Positions 8,514 through 18,051 are shown, numbered from the stretch's first letter. The stretch is 64,000 nt of DNA from Pyrinomonadaceae bacterium (GCA_030841085.1 JAVEDP010000041.1:248001-312000); one strand, 5' to 3'. A program made the numbers and translations. The notes: generated by a model from the letters alone, not told the origin.

Positions 8514-9287
8514 ATGAGGTATCTGCTCGTCGGCATAGGGCTACTCTGCGTGGCGGTACTCGGGTTAGCCATGAATTCCACCCAGTCGCTACGGGATTCT
8601 GACTCCGCCTATGAGGAGGCGTACAAGAAATGGTCTGACGCTATCGATTCTAATCCAAATTTAGGGGAACCGTTTTGGACGCGGACTGACATTGGCCCCG
8701 CTGAAATGCGAAACGCGACCGGAGCACTTCTTTCGTTTGGACCAAACTTGACGCCGTTTCTCGTTAAGCATCTGAGAACTGAAACGGATCCGCTGCGCCT
8801 TTACCGTTTGGTGCTTTTGCTAAACGCCGTGTCCGGTATCAATCTGTACTATGAAAGCGGAGCGGAAAATTTTTACGCTGCGTCCCCGAAATTTAGGGAT
8901 CAGTTTATCCATGATTGGGATTCGCAAAAATATTCGAATGCTACGCAGTTTCTTACAACGTTATATCCCGATGAAAACGATGACACGTTGACGCGAATTG
9001 ATCCAAGAAATCTGGCACAGATTCGACGATTCGGGGTCTACGCAATACCGTTTATCACGGAGAGGGTAAAGAATCGCAATTCTCGGAGACTCTTTGCCGC
9101 ATTTCTCATCATCACAGGCAATTCGGATCTATATGCACAGTACATAGAAAACGCCTCGGGGTTTTTCATTGGTCGAGACCACAAGCTATCGCTTATGAAA
9201 TCGTGGGCGCGCGAAAACGGAAGCAAGCTCGATAAACTACAGAGCTTGCACGATCGTGTCCGCGATCTGGCGAATGATCCGGATTAA
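8514..9287 (+). CDS. Exported alpha-helical protein of unknown function
   Basis: A 257-residue protein with a signal peptide (RYLLVGIGLLCVAVLGLAM). The mature part is helical and may be HEAT-like (LTPFLVKHLRTETDPLRLYRLVLLL, LAQIRRFGVYAIPFITERVK). ATG 8514 is preceded by TAGGAGGT (8498-8505), one of the strongest ribosome binding sites in the window. I do not recognise a family. It closes the run of exported proteins in the island. Confidence 0.75.
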   Translation: MRYLLVGIGLLCVAVLGLAMNSTQSLRDSDSAYEEAYKKWSDAIDSNPNLGEPFWTRTDIGPAEMRNATGALLSFGPNLTPFLVKHLRTETDPLRLYRLVLLLNAVSGINLYYESGAENFYAASPKFRDQFIHDWDSQKYSNATQFLTTLYPDENDDTLTRIDPRNLAQIRRFGVYAIPFITERVKNRNSRRLFAAFLIITGNSDLYAQYIENASGFFIGRDHKLSLMKSWARENGSKLDKLQSLHDRVRDLANDPD

Positions 9288-9423
9288 GTTGTTCACCGTG
9301 TTCTTGAGTCGGCAACAAAGCACGCATCTTCACAGAGTGCAATCAAATTCTGAAAGGTGGGAGTTCCGCTGAGGTCTCTTCTCGGGGGCTAAAGAAACTT
9401 ATGTGGCCTTCGAGGAGGGGTAA

Positions 9424-9482
9424 GACGCAAGACGCAATACCATTTAACAAATGAGAACTGTCAGATGATGAATGGAAAATCT
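9424..9482 (-). repeat. 7-bp-period array; right inverted repeat of island
   Basis: Two AAGACGC units (from 9423) lead into an array whose 9447-9480 part is the reverse complement of 5116-5149 with one mismatch. Together with the inverted family-B unit at 9514 it mirrors the left boundary of the island. Confidence 0.7.
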
Positions 9483-9513
9483 GCTGTCTCCTTCCGGAAT
9501 GCAACTGCCAGTC

Positions 9514-9537
9514 GACAGGCAGGAATGTCGGTCCTAC
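9514..9537 (-). repeat. REP-like hairpin, family B, inverted copy
   Basis: The reverse complement reads GTAGGACCGACATTCCTGCC at its start and is the family-B unit with two changes. It overlaps the stop of the gene ending at 9534. Confidence 0.65.
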
Positions 9538-10508
9538 TGCTGATAACGAAGCAACATGCCGTCGCCGCCCACCGCCCAGCCGGCTTTCTTTACAAAATAT
9601 AATCCGTAGAGATTTTGTTTAGTCCCTGATTCTTGTTCGACCCAGGTAGCGCCCGCATCATCGGTGCGCAGGATAGTACCGCTGCGGCCGATTGCCCAGC
9701 CGCTGTTGTCATCGATAAACTGAACGCTCAATAGTGTCGCGTGCGTTTTGATCGTGACGGGCGCCCAGGTATTTCCGCCGTCTGTAGTTCGCAGAATGGT
9801 GCCGCGCTCGCCGACCGCGATGCCCCTTTTTTCACCGCGGAAATCGAGATGATAAATTGTTCCCGGCGTTTTTGAGTCTTGTTTTGCCCAGCTTTGTCCG
9901 CCGTCAACGGTCGTAAGAATTGTGCCTCCAGTCCCAACGATCCAACCTCGTTTGTCGCTGGCAAACTCAATATGAATCAACTCCAGGCGGCTGGGCGCGC
10001 GTTGCCGGCGCCAAGTCTCGCCGCCGTCCTCGGTGTAGAGCAGAATGCTGTCGGTAACGCGATCATTTTTACTGACAGAACCAACCACCCAACCTTTTTT
10101 CTTGCTCGAGAAGCGCACGCTGTAAAGCTCGACATCGGCGCCCTCAAATTCTCGCGGCAGAAAGCGGCGCACTTCGGTCCAGCGAGCGCCGTCATCGCGG
10201 GTTGAAAAAACCGCGTTGCCCGCCAGCACAAAACCAATTTCTTTGTCGCGAAAGTAAATGTCATTAATCGCGTCGGGCGTATCAACTGTTTGCCGCACCC
10301 AACTAGTTCCACCATCGTCCGTGCGCGCCAGGAAACCACCGTCACCGCCGACCCAGCCTCGTTTGCTATCAAGAAAGAAAACTGTGTTCAGATCTTTGCC
10401 GGCAAGGCCGACGCGCGTTGCGGTCCAGCCCTGTTGAGCCTTAGCCGACAAGGCAAGCGCAAACAGAAATAGCATCGCCGCGAATAATCGAGTTTGTGAT
10501 TTTTGCAC
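9534..10508 (-). CDS. YCF48/Hcf136-like beta-propeller exported protein
   Basis: A 324-residue protein with a signal peptide (RLFAAMLFLFALALSAKA) and about six repeats of the type GWxxGxxGxxxxTxDGGxxW (GWVGGDGGFLARTDDGGTSW, GWIVGTGGTILTTVDGGQSW, GWAIGRSGTILRTDDAGATW). This is the BNR/YCF48-like propeller, exported here and probably used in protein interaction or cell-surface assembly. GTG 10508 was chosen because AGGGG precedes it and the signal peptide follows; a longer frame reaches into the REP doublet upstream and encodes repeat sequence (KLTVCFT). Confidence 0.85.
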   Translation of the reverse strand: MQKSQTRLFAAMLFLFALALSAKAQQGWTATRVGLAGKDLNTVFFLDSKRGWVGGDGGFLARTDDGGTSWVRQTVDTPDAINDIYFRDKEIGFVLAGNAVFSTRDDGARWTEVRRFLPREFEGADVELYSVRFSSKKKGWVVGSVSKNDRVTDSILLYTEDGGETWRRQRAPSRLELIHIEFASDKRGWIVGTGGTILTTVDGGQSWAKQDSKTPGTIYHLDFRGEKRGIAVGERGTILRTTDGGNTWAPVTIKTHATLLSVQFIDDNSGWAIGRSGTILRTDDAGATWVEQESGTKQNLYGLYFVKKAGWAVGGDGMLLRYQQ

Positions 10509-10665
10509 GAGTGTTTCCCCTGGTTCGTAATTGGATGCCGAAGCTTTTTCGAAAGCGCCAGCCCAATCAATCTGCCTCTTCACTAAACGATTTTCTGGGG
10601 GTTGATTGTTTACAGTTTTTACCTTAACTGCAAAGCCAACACAAGCTGTCGATAGTGTCCTGGAG

Positions 10666-10749
10666 GTAAAGCAAACTGTTAGTTTGCGTTGGTCGGGTGC
10701 CATTCACTTGAGTGCTAACGAACGACCGCAAACTAACAGTTTGCTATAC
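10666..10749. repeat. REP doublet, family A, copy 2
   Basis: Left arm 10666-10688 and right arm 10726-10749 are inverted copies with a 37-bp centre. It lies in the spacer between two convergent-in-series minus-strand genes (9534-10508 and 10808-13003). Confidence 0.85.
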
Positions 10750-10807
10750 GGCCGAAGGGCCGCGCGAGTTTTCCCGTCGGCCCTTCGTCTTCCAATTATC
10801 GCTTGCC

Positions 10808-13003
10808 TCAATTACCAGCAGAGTCAACGCGATAGACAGTGCCGTCGAGAATGACTAAGACTTTTTCTCCCAACGAGAAAAACGCTGCCAACCGCGGCTT
10901 CTGCTTCAGCAGCGCAAAATATTCGTCGCTGCCAAACTTCACCACCGTCTGCGGCAAAGTCATGCCTGCCTTGAAGTCCGCGTCGGTCCATACGCCATCG
11001 CGCAAATAGAAAGTCTTGCCGCCGGCGATTCGAATCGCGCTTGATTCATCTTTATCGACACGCATTACTTCTTGTTGCGCGCGCGCCTTCTTGCTTTGCT
11101 GCACGGCGATATTGCCGGTAACTGCTTTCGCATCCGCGACGCTCGGCGGCGGCGGGGCATTTAATCCGCCACGCCCGCTCCCAAACCCATTGGGCCGCGA
11201 GACCGTCGCGCTGGTAAAGCCCAGCACTGAGGCGTTCTGCTCGACGGCCAGATAAGAAGTGTACGGCGTAACTATGCCGTAGCGCGTTCCCAGATCAACG
11301 ATCTCATCGCGCAGCTCCTGCTGCTCGCCGTTAGTTCGCACCTGTTCCATCAGCCAGCCGACGCGTCGCGTGGCCCACAAACGCGGCAGAAAATCATTCG
11401 CTTCTTCAGTCAATGCGAAATGAAGATTGTTGTAGTAAAACTTTCGTTCGCTGCCGCCACTTTTACCGGTCAGGGTCAGGCGCACAAAATTCATATCGAT
11501 CGGATTGCGATAGCGGCCGATAATCGTCAATTGCGAGCCGCGGAATAAGTCAGGCATCGTTCGCGGATAAGAGAGGTCGGTTTCCACGCCTGCCATGTCC
11601 AGTCGCAGATCGCTCAGAACCGGATAACTAATTCGCGAAAAGAAATTGGAGACCTTAACTTCCAAATCCTCTTTCGGTTCAATGTAGTCAGCAACGCCGC
11701 CTGATTGCGACGCAAGCCGATCCAACAAGGAAGTGTTCACGTCATAACCGACGCCGAAGGGAAAGATGCGCGCCCCGTCTGTCTTGTTTGCGTTCGCCAG
11801 AATTTGTTCGATGTTAGTGGTGCCAACTGTTGGCAAGCCGTCAGTGAGAAAAACGATCATGCGCGGATGGCCCAAATTGGCGGAGCGACTGATTTGTTCG
11901 CGAGCGGCGGTCAGCGCGGCATCAATATTTGTGCTGCCAACCGGCTTTAGCGCTTCAACAAAACGTAATGCGCGCGTTCGGCCGTTTTCGTCAGCATTGA
12001 TCAATTCGTTAGCCAGCAAGTGTTCTTCGCCGGCGAACGAAATCACGTTGAAGCGATCCGCCGGGCGGAGAATCTTGATGCCATAGAGTAAAGCTGCGCG
12101 CGCTTTCTCCATCTTGCTGGCATCGGCCATCGAGCCCGACGTGTCGAGCACAAACACAATGTCCTTGGCCGCATACTCCCGTTCCGACCAATCGTCTTTT
12201 GGTGAAACCATTAAAAGGAAATAGCCATCCTTGCCCGGCTCGCGATGTGTCAACAGCGTGACCCCGAAATCTTCGCGCGAGAGGGCGTAGAACATTTGAA
12301 AGTCCTGCGGTTCGCCCTGGTTTTCAAAAGTCACCAGGGCGCGGCCCGTGCCGTTTCGTTTTACTTCAATCGCATGCGTGGGTGAATAAATGTTGCGCAG
12401 TGGGTCTTTGCTTTCAAGTTCTATTCGCCCGGAGACAGAACCGATCTGGGCCATCTGCCTGCCGGTACCAAGTGGATAACGATAAGCAACGGTGCCGGAC
12501 TCGGCGCGCAGAATCTGGCTGTAACTAATTTCCAACTTCTTGTCGGCATGTGGTGGTATCGGAAATATGCTCGCCTGAAAAAGATCTTTGCCCGCGTACT
12601 CGAGCAAACCGGGGTCGCGTTGCCGGCGTACAATCTCGTCATAGATGCGACGCGCTTCTTCGCGCGTGCGCACTTCGCCGACCAGTCGCCGGTCACCATC
12701 CCAAATGGCAAATTCAGTTATTGAGGCTTGTTCGGGAATAGGAAAAAAGTATGTGCCTTCCAACGTCGCGTCGGTATCGTTGCGGAAGATTTGCTCGATG
12801 TGGGTGGTCGCCACCTGCGAGACGATTTTTGTGTCGATCTTTATTGATTTGATCGGCAACGAGCGTGGCAAAGCCGGTCGAGGTTGATCCGGACAGCGCC
12901 GGCACGGGCCCGGAACGATGACGCCCTGGGCCGCAGCGCTCGCCGCAATCAGGAATAACATTGAGACTGACAATAGAAGTGGTCGAATATTTGTGGCTTT
13001 CAT
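10808..13003 (-). CDS. VIT and von Willebrand type A domain exported protein
   Basis: A 731-residue protein with a signal peptide (LLLSVSMLFLIAASAAA). An N-terminal VIT domain (SLPIKSIKIDTKIVSQVATT, GTYFFPIPEQASITEF) is followed by a VWA domain with an intact metal site (VLDTSGSMAD near residue 283, FLTDGLPTVG). This is the inter-alpha-trypsin-inhibitor heavy-chain layout, common in bacteria as an exported adhesion or protein-binding module. The C-terminus has a Gly/Pro-rich stretch and a small domain (FYLRDGVWTDADF). ATG 13003 gives the cleanest signal peptide; GTG 13027 with its own AGGGG is an alternative. Confidence 0.88.
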   Translation of the reverse strand: MKATNIRPLLLSVSMLFLIAASAAAQGVIVPGPCRRCPDQPRPALPRSLPIKSIKIDTKIVSQVATTHIEQIFRNDTDATLEGTYFFPIPEQASITEFAIWDGDRRLVGEVRTREEARRIYDEIVRRQRDPGLLEYAGKDLFQASIFPIPPHADKKLEISYSQILRAESGTVAYRYPLGTGRQMAQIGSVSGRIELESKDPLRNIYSPTHAIEVKRNGTGRALVTFENQGEPQDFQMFYALSREDFGVTLLTHREPGKDGYFLLMVSPKDDWSEREYAAKDIVFVLDTSGSMADASKMEKARAALLYGIKILRPADRFNVISFAGEEHLLANELINADENGRTRALRFVEALKPVGSTNIDAALTAAREQISRSANLGHPRMIVFLTDGLPTVGTTNIEQILANANKTDGARIFPFGVGYDVNTSLLDRLASQSGGVADYIEPKEDLEVKVSNFFSRISYPVLSDLRLDMAGVETDLSYPRTMPDLFRGSQLTIIGRYRNPIDMNFVRLTLTGKSGGSERKFYYNNLHFALTEEANDFLPRLWATRRVGWLMEQVRTNGEQQELRDEIVDLGTRYGIVTPYTSYLAVEQNASVLGFTSATVSRPNGFGSGRGGLNAPPPPSVADAKAVTGNIAVQQSKKARAQQEVMRVDKDESSAIRIAGGKTFYLRDGVWTDADFKAGMTLPQTVVKFGSDEYFALLKQKPRLAAFFSLGEKVLVILDGTVYRVDSAGN

Positions 13004-13109
13004 GATCTCCTCACTCGCGTTCTTCACAGAGGTTTACCCCTTGCCTGCTTTGTAGAACGCCGCTCCACCTCTTTCTTGCGCCGGACTGACTCTTGTCGGC
13101 CAATGGAAG

Positions 13110-13240
13110 AGCGGGGGCAAGCCCACCTTCCCAACCTCGAGACTCCGGGACTGCGCGATTGCTTTGCAGGCGTTCCCGAAAGGGTATCACCACTCAACTT
13201 TGATCAGCTCGCGGTTGGGAAGGCGGGCATGCCCCCGCTC
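13110..13240. repeat. REP doublet, family D
   Basis: Left arm 13110-13136 (AGCGGGGGCAAGCCCACCTT onward) and right arm 13213-13239 are inverted copies with 25 of 27 bases identical. Each arm folds on GGGGGC/GCCCCC-type pairs. It separates the VIT/VWA gene from the MFS gene. Confidence 0.75.
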
Positions 13241-13252
13241 TGGCGTTGACGG

Positions 13253-14530
13253 TCAATATAGTTCGCGCAGTCGCCGGTTAAAGAGAATCATTGCGGTTGC
13301 AAATAACGAAATGATCACACCGCCAACCGCCAACGTGCGCGGTGCGCCATATCGGTGTGAAGCCGAGCCGGCGATGATATTGCCAATGGGCATGGTGCCG
13401 ATGAAGGAAAGAATGAACATGCTCATAACGCGCCCTCGCATTTCATCGGTCACGAGCTTTTGCAGCAGCGTGTTGGTGACGGCCACGGAAGTGACGATGG
13501 CAAAGCCGAGGCAGAAAAGAAATACGTAGCTAAGGTGCAAATGAGTTGACAGCGCAAAAGCGGTAACGCCGGCGCCAAAGAAAAGGCTGCCGCCCAGCAC
13601 GAACCAACCCTTGCGGCGAAAATCGCCCATCACTGTCAGCAGCACTGCGCCACAAAACGCCCCGGCGCCGGCCATGCCCATCAACCAGGCCAGACCTGTA
13701 GCGCCCAGGTGAAAAATGTCGCGCGCATAAATCGGAATCATTGAAAAGTAAGGCGCGCCAAAAAGACTGTTCACGGAAGAGATCATGAGCAACGACCAGA
13801 CACGCGGCCGGTGGCGTACATAGCGAAAGCCTTCCACCAGGTCCGTCCAAAGCGCGCGTCGATCTTTTATTGAATGCGAAGGCGCGCGTGCCGGGTGCGT
13901 GGCGCCGTCGAAGCGCACCATGTTCAAACTGATGACTACAGCCGCAAAAGACAGCCCGTTGACGTAAAAGCAGCCGGCCAGTCCAAACAAACTAAGACCA
14001 ACGCCGGCCAATGCGGGTCCGACTACGCGCGAAAGTTGGAACTGCGATGAGTTTAGTGCGACTGCGTTGGCCAGGTCTTCGCGTCCGACCAGATCAAAGG
14101 TCATCGCCAAATAAGAAGGACTGGCGAGCGCCATGCAACAGCCGGTAACAAAAGAAAAACCCAGCACCATCCACCGGTTGACAAGTCCCGTCCAAATCAG
14201 TGTTGCCAACCCGAGCGCGGCCACACCGGCAACGACTTGTGTGTAAATCAGCAAGCGGCGGCGATCGACCAGGTCGGCAAAAACTCCACCAAGCAAAGTC
14301 AAGAAGAAGCCGGGAATCGTGGCCATGAACGCATCGAGCCCCAGCCAAAACGCGGAGTTGGTTAACTGTAGAACGAGCCAGCCCTGGGCGACTGCCTGCA
14401 TCCATGTGCCACAGTTTGAGAGAAATGCGCCGGCCCAAAATAGGCGGAAGTTGCGATGCGACAGCGCGCGAAACATTCCAGTTCTCGCGATGCGGGGCGC
14501 GGGGACGCGCTCGAGGTTTTCAGTCTGCAT
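13253..14530 (-). CDS. MFS transporter, enterobactin-exporter-like (MFS_3)
   Basis: A 425-residue inner-membrane protein with about 12 hydrophobic segments. The N-terminus (ALSHRNFRLFWAGAFLSNCG, TWMQAVAQGWLVLQLTNSAF) and the A-like loop (GGVFADLVDRRRLL) are typical of the MFS_3 branch of proton-driven exporters. The loop after the sixth helix holds the basic segment FRYVRHRPRVW. The substrate cannot be told from the sequence. It appears to be a single-gene unit. Confidence 0.9.
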   Translation of the reverse strand: MQTENLERVPAPRIARTGMFRALSHRNFRLFWAGAFLSNCGTWMQAVAQGWLVLQLTNSAFWLGLDAFMATIPGFFLTLLGGVFADLVDRRRLLIYTQVVAGVAALGLATLIWTGLVNRWMVLGFSFVTGCCMALASPSYLAMTFDLVGREDLANAVALNSSQFQLSRVVGPALAGVGLSLFGLAGCFYVNGLSFAAVVISLNMVRFDGATHPARAPSHSIKDRRALWTDLVEGFRYVRHRPRVWSLLMISSVNSLFGAPYFSMIPIYARDIFHLGATGLAWLMGMAGAGAFCGAVLLTVMGDFRRKGWFVLGGSLFFGAGVTAFALSTHLHLSYVFLFCLGFAIVTSVAVTNTLLQKLVTDEMRGRVMSMFILSFIGTMPIGNIIAGSASHRYGAPRTLAVGGVIISLFATAMILFNRRLRELY

Positions 14531-14593
14531 TGGAATTAGTTGAATGTCTTAACATGAGCGGCGGCAAGCTTCAAACACCGCTCGTGCTGGATG

Positions 14594-14628
14594 CAATCGG
14601 CAATCGGAAATCGGCAATTGGCAATACG
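14594..14628 (+). repeat. 7-bp-period array (CAATCGG type)
   Basis: Units CAATCGG, CAATCGG, AAATCGG, CAATTGG and CAATACG follow each other in 7-bp steps in the spacer between two divergent genes. Confidence 0.7.
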
Positions 14629-14687
14629 AAGCCCTCATGCTTTAATGCCCCACGACTTGATCATTTGTAAATTTCAGGAGCGTCACT

Positions 14688-15332
14688 GTGAAACTACACC
14701 GAACGTTTTTCGAATTTGTTCTTGCCAGCTTAATTTTGTCCGGCGCAACCAATACGATCATGGCTCAAACAAAGACTCCAACGCCGCAACCTGACACTTC
14801 CACTCAAAAGCCGGCAACTCCGAGCGCCACTCCGGCTTCGGCAGGGACGCCCCAGATTGCGTCGCCGCCTGCAGCAAATCCGGCTGACGTTGCCTCAGTC
14901 GATTCGATCATCGCCGCTGTCTATGACGTTATTTCCGGACCTGCAGGCAAGAAGCGTGATTGGGACCGCATGAAATCACTATTTGTTCCCGGCGCGCGCC
15001 TCATTCCAACCGGCCCCAAACAAAGCGGCGGTTACGGCTCGCGAGTCCTGACCGTTGATGAATACATAGAAAGGGCGAGCGGCTTTATGGCAAAGGAAGC
15101 TTTCTACGAACGCGAAGCCGCACGAAAGACTGAAGAGTTTGGCCAGATTGTTCACGTCTTCAGTACTTATGAATCGCGCCACGCTCCGGATGCGAAACCA
15201 TTCCAACGCGGTATCAACAGCATTCAGTTGATGAACGATGGCAGTCGTTGGTGGGTCGTCACAATCTTTTGGCAAGGCGAAGACGAGAAACATCCGCTTC
15301 CGGAGAAGTATCTGAAGAGCGGTGAGCAGTGA
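14688..15332 (+). CDS. Exported NTF2-like domain protein
   Basis: A 214-residue protein with a signal peptide (FFEFVLASLILSGATNTIMA) and a Thr/Pro/Ala-rich linker. The folded domain from about residue 70 (VDSIIAAVYDVISGPAGKKRDWDRMKSLFVPGARLI, GFMAKEAFYEREAARKTEEF, RWWVVTIFWQ) fits the cone-shaped NTF2/SnoaL superfamily. GTG 14688 follows AGGAG at a 7-bp spacing. The ligand or reaction is unknown. Confidence 0.75.
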   Translation: MKLHRTFFEFVLASLILSGATNTIMAQTKTPTPQPDTSTQKPATPSATPASAGTPQIASPPAANPADVASVDSIIAAVYDVISGPAGKKRDWDRMKSLFVPGARLIPTGPKQSGGYGSRVLTVDEYIERASGFMAKEAFYEREAARKTEEFGQIVHVFSTYESRHAPDAKPFQRGINSIQLMNDGSRWWVVTIFWQGEDEKHPLPEKYLKSGEQ

Positions 15333-15346
15333 GCATTTGCAGAGCG

Positions 15347-15437
15347 GTGAGTAGTGGGCAGTGGGCAGTGGGAGCGATTTACTAATACGATTCACCATTC
15401 ACTATTCACGATTCACGATTCACGATTCACGATTGGA
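15347..15437 (+). repeat. Two 7-bp-period arrays (GTGGGCA and GATTCAC types)
   Basis: The first array (15347-15374) reads GTGAGTA, GTGGGCA, GTGGGCA, GTGGGAG. The second (15389-15437) has seven in-phase units of the GATTCAC type. The second array runs up to the ribosome binding site of the following methyltransferase gene. Confidence 0.8.
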
Positions 15438-15443
15438 GAAGGC

Positions 15444-16253
15444 ATGACTCCGGAATTGGAAACATTGAAGTCAAGATTGAAGGCGACCTGGAGCGCTGGT
15501 GATTTTGGACAAATAGCAAAATCGACTGCGGACGGCGCGGCAGAGTTTATCGAACGGCTGCATTTGCAACCGGGAATGAAGGTGCTCGATGTCGCCTGCG
15601 GTTCCGGAAATCTTGCACTGCCGGCCGCGCGCGCGGGAGCCATTGTAACGGGTGTCGATATTGCGCCGAATTTGATCAAGCAAGCACGCGAAAATGCCGA
15701 GCGCGAAGCTTTGCAAATTCAATTCGACGAAGGCGACGCTGAAGCCTTGCCTTATGAGGATGCGAGTTTCGACGCAGTGGTCACGATGTTCGGAGCAATG
15801 TTTGCTCCCCGCCCAGAATTGGTGGCCGCCGAACTCAAGCGCGTCTGCAAGCCCGGCGGCTTTATCGCGATGGCGAATTGGACACCCACTGGTTTCGTGG
15901 GACGAATGTTCAAGACCGTTGCCAATCACTTCCCTCCTCCAGCAGGCATGCCGCCTCCCATCCTCTGGGGCGTTGATGCAACTGTGCGCGATCGCCTTCG
16001 AGCAGGTTTTTCCGATATTCGCACCAACGAGCGAACAATAACTTTCAAGTTTCCGTTTGCACCCGCGGAAGTTGTGGAACATTTCCGAACTTATTTTGGT
16101 CCAGTGCAAAAAGCATTTGGCGCCCTCGACGAACATGGACAAGCTGCGCTGCGTCACGACCTCGAGCAGCTTTGGACTGGGAACAATAGTGCTTCCGATG
16201 GAACGACCGAGGTCGAGGCGCAGTACCTGGAAGTGCTTGCTGTTCGTGAGTAG
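15444..16253 (+). CDS. Class I SAM-dependent methyltransferase, UbiE-like
   Basis: A 269-residue protein with the Rossmann motifs of class I methyltransferases: motif I VLDVACGSGNLALPAA (near residue 47), the acidic end of strand 2 (VTGVDIAP), GDAEALPYEDASFDAVVTMFG and the post-motif LKRVCKPGGFIAMANW. The C-terminal substrate region is specific and does not identify the acceptor. ATG 15444 follows GGAGAAGG; the longer frame upstream encodes only repeat sequence. It lies about 110 bp after the NTF2-like gene. Confidence 0.85.
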   Translation: MTPELETLKSRLKATWSAGDFGQIAKSTADGAAEFIERLHLQPGMKVLDVACGSGNLALPAARAGAIVTGVDIAPNLIKQARENAEREALQIQFDEGDAEALPYEDASFDAVVTMFGAMFAPRPELVAAELKRVCKPGGFIAMANWTPTGFVGRMFKTVANHFPPPAGMPPPILWGVDATVRDRLRAGFSDIRTNERTITFKFPFAPAEVVEHFRTYFGPVQKAFGALDEHGQAALRHDLEQLWTGNNSASDGTTEVEAQYLEVLAVRE

Positions 16254-16269
16254 AACAGGACGAATCCGC

Positions 16270-16511
16270 AGATTACGCAGATTACACGGATTAGAAAACG
16301 AGAGCGGTGACCACCAGGCACACGTGCTCCTGCTTTGTCCTTTGTGCTTCCGGCTTTCTGCCTTCTGCTTTCTGCCTTCTGCCTTTTTCGTGCCTTTTCT
16401 TCTGCGTAATCGGCGTAATCTGTGGATATTGCTTCTCGATCCACGATTTACGGATTGTCTGCTCCACCTTCACTGCCTTTGTCGATTCACGATTTCGATT
16501 TACGATTCACG
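16270..16511 (+). repeat. Spacer with several 7-bp-period tracts
   Basis: CTGCCTT, CTGCTTT, CTGCCTT, CTGCCTT (16359-16386) are strict heptamers. GATTCAC, GATTTAC and GATTCAC-type units lie at about 16483-16510. CAGATTACG-like repeats start near 16270. No gene was seen in this 264-bp spacer. Confidence 0.65.
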
Positions 16512-16517
16512 GGCTCA

Positions 16518-17513
16518 ATGATTCCAATTTCCATTCTCGACCTGGTCCCCGTGATCGTGGGTGAAACGCCGCGTGAGGCGCTGCCGAAGAGCCTTAATCT
16601 GGCTCAACATGCCGAAGCACTTGGTTACAAACGGTTCTGGGTCGCTGAGCATCACAACATGACGGGCATCGCCAGCGCGGCGACCTCCGTCGTGATTGGT
16701 TACCTCGCTTGCGGCACCTCGACTATTCGTGTCGGGTCAGGCGGCATCATGCTGCCTAACCATTCGCCGCTCGTAATCGCCGAACAGTTTGGCACGCTCG
16801 AATCCCTTTATCCGGATCGGATTGACTTAGGCCTCGGCCGCGCGCCGGGTACCGATGGGCGAACGCTGCGTGCGTTGCGTCGCGACCCAGGACGCGCTGA
16901 TAGTTTTCCCGAAGACGTTCTGGAGTTGCAGTCGTACCTCGCGGCAGTTGAATCCGAGCAGCCTCGTGCGGTGGTTCGCGCGGTGCCGGGCCGCGGTACT
17001 GAAGTTCCAATTTGGATTCTCGGATCCAGCACCTTCGGAGCTGAGCTCGCCGCGGCCTTTGGACTGCCTTACGCGTTCGCTTCACACTTCGCGCCCGACG
17101 CTCTGTTCGATGCTCTCGAGATTTACCGAAACGAATTTAAACCGTCGAAACAGCTTGGCCGCCCCTACGCGATGGTGGGCGTAAATGTTATTGCTGCCGA
17201 TACTGACGAAGAGGCGCGGCGGCTGTTCACTACGGTGCAGCAATCGTTCACAAATCTGCTGCGCGGCAGTCCCGGAAAACTGCAACCGCCCATTGATGAC
17301 ATCGAACAATACTGGACGCCGCCGGAGAAGCAGCACGCTTCGCGCATGCTGAAATACTCGATCGTCGGTTCGTCTGAAACGGTGCGCAGAGATTTGGAAA
17401 GTTTCGTGGCGCTAACGAAGGCGGATGAGTTGATGGTTGTCTGCAGCCTACATGATCACGCCGCCCGCATCAGGTCCTACGAGATCGTTGCTGAGATTAC
17501 CGGCCCGCGCTAG
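16518..17513 (+). CDS. LLM class flavin-dependent oxidoreductase (luciferase-like)
   Basis: A 331-residue bacterial-luciferase-family TIM barrel. It opens with [19 protein letters not shown], then [34 protein letters not shown] and [21 protein letters not shown], all diagnostic of the subgroup related to alkanal monooxygenase. Such enzymes use reduced flavin to oxidise small organic substrates; the substrate here is unknown. ATG 16518 was chosen at the homology start; no clear ribosome binding site is visible because the heptamer tract ends 6 bp upstream. Confidence 0.88.
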   Translation: MIPISILDLVPVIVGETPREALPKSLNLAQHAEALGYKRFWVAEHHNMTGIASAATSVVIGYLACGTSTIRVGSGGIMLPNHSPLVIAEQFGTLESLYPDRIDLGLGRAPGTDGRTLRALRRDPGRADSFPEDVLELQSYLAAVESEQPRAVVRAVPGRGTEVPIWILGSSTFGAELAAAFGLPYAFASHFAPDALFDALEIYRNEFKPSKQLGRPYAMVGVNVIAADTDEEARRLFTTVQQSFTNLLRGSPGKLQPPIDDIEQYWTPPEKQHASRMLKYSIVGSSETVRRDLESFVALTKADELMVVCSLHDHAARIRSYEIVAEITGPR

Positions 17514-17545
17514 TGCTCGTTACGCCTAGCGGGAAGACTATGAGG

Positions 17546-17791
17546 TCACTGCCCAGCGGCTCGGGTGAAGGGGACGACAGCGCTGTCAGCAGGGGCTTCT
17601 GTTGGAGAATGTTTGTAGTGTCGGCCTTCGAACACGCCCTTATGCTTGCACTCAGGACAAGTCAGTTGATAACTACCGCGAAAGTTGGATGCGCCCTGGG
17701 TGAGATCGCGAAACAGCGGTATGAGCTTTTGGCAGTGCGGACAAAGGGCGCCGATATACCACACTCCAGCTCTGAGGGTTACGGGAAACAT
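17546..17791 (-). CDS. Small zinc-ribbon-like protein, unknown function
   Basis: An 81-residue protein with two CxxC pairs (CPHC, CPECKHKG) in a zinc-ribbon arrangement and a basic HYKH tail. ATG 17791 follows AAAGGTG; the longer frame to 17908 has no such support. It runs against the preceding gene (tail to tail). A role in nucleic-acid or protein binding is likely but not shown. Confidence 0.6.
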   Translation of the reverse strand: MFPVTLRAGVWYIGALCPHCQKLIPLFRDLTQGASNFRGSYQLTCPECKHKGVFEGRHYKHSPTEAPADSAVVPFTRAAGQ

Positions 17792-18051
17792 TGGGGGCAC
17801 CTTTCGATTGGTCGCGGGCCGAACGGTTGAAGTCGGGAAACCATTCGACCCGCATTCTACGGCGATGCCTCTAATCTTAGATCGGGTCGTCTGTGCGCTT
17901 TCGGACACTGGAGGCTGTTTGCTGTTTTGTCGAATCTTAGGAAAGACATCCGATAATTGGAGTCCAAAAGGCTACCGAATTGACCGGAAAAAAAGTACAC
18001 TTTTCCTCTGTCCCGGGTTTACGGAAATAGTCTTTTTTTTTGTCGAAAAGG

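Noticed and set aside
10750-10800. GC hairpin CGAAGGGCC as terminator of the VIT/VWA gene
   Set aside because: No T-run follows on the minus strand and the loop is long; it may be decayed.
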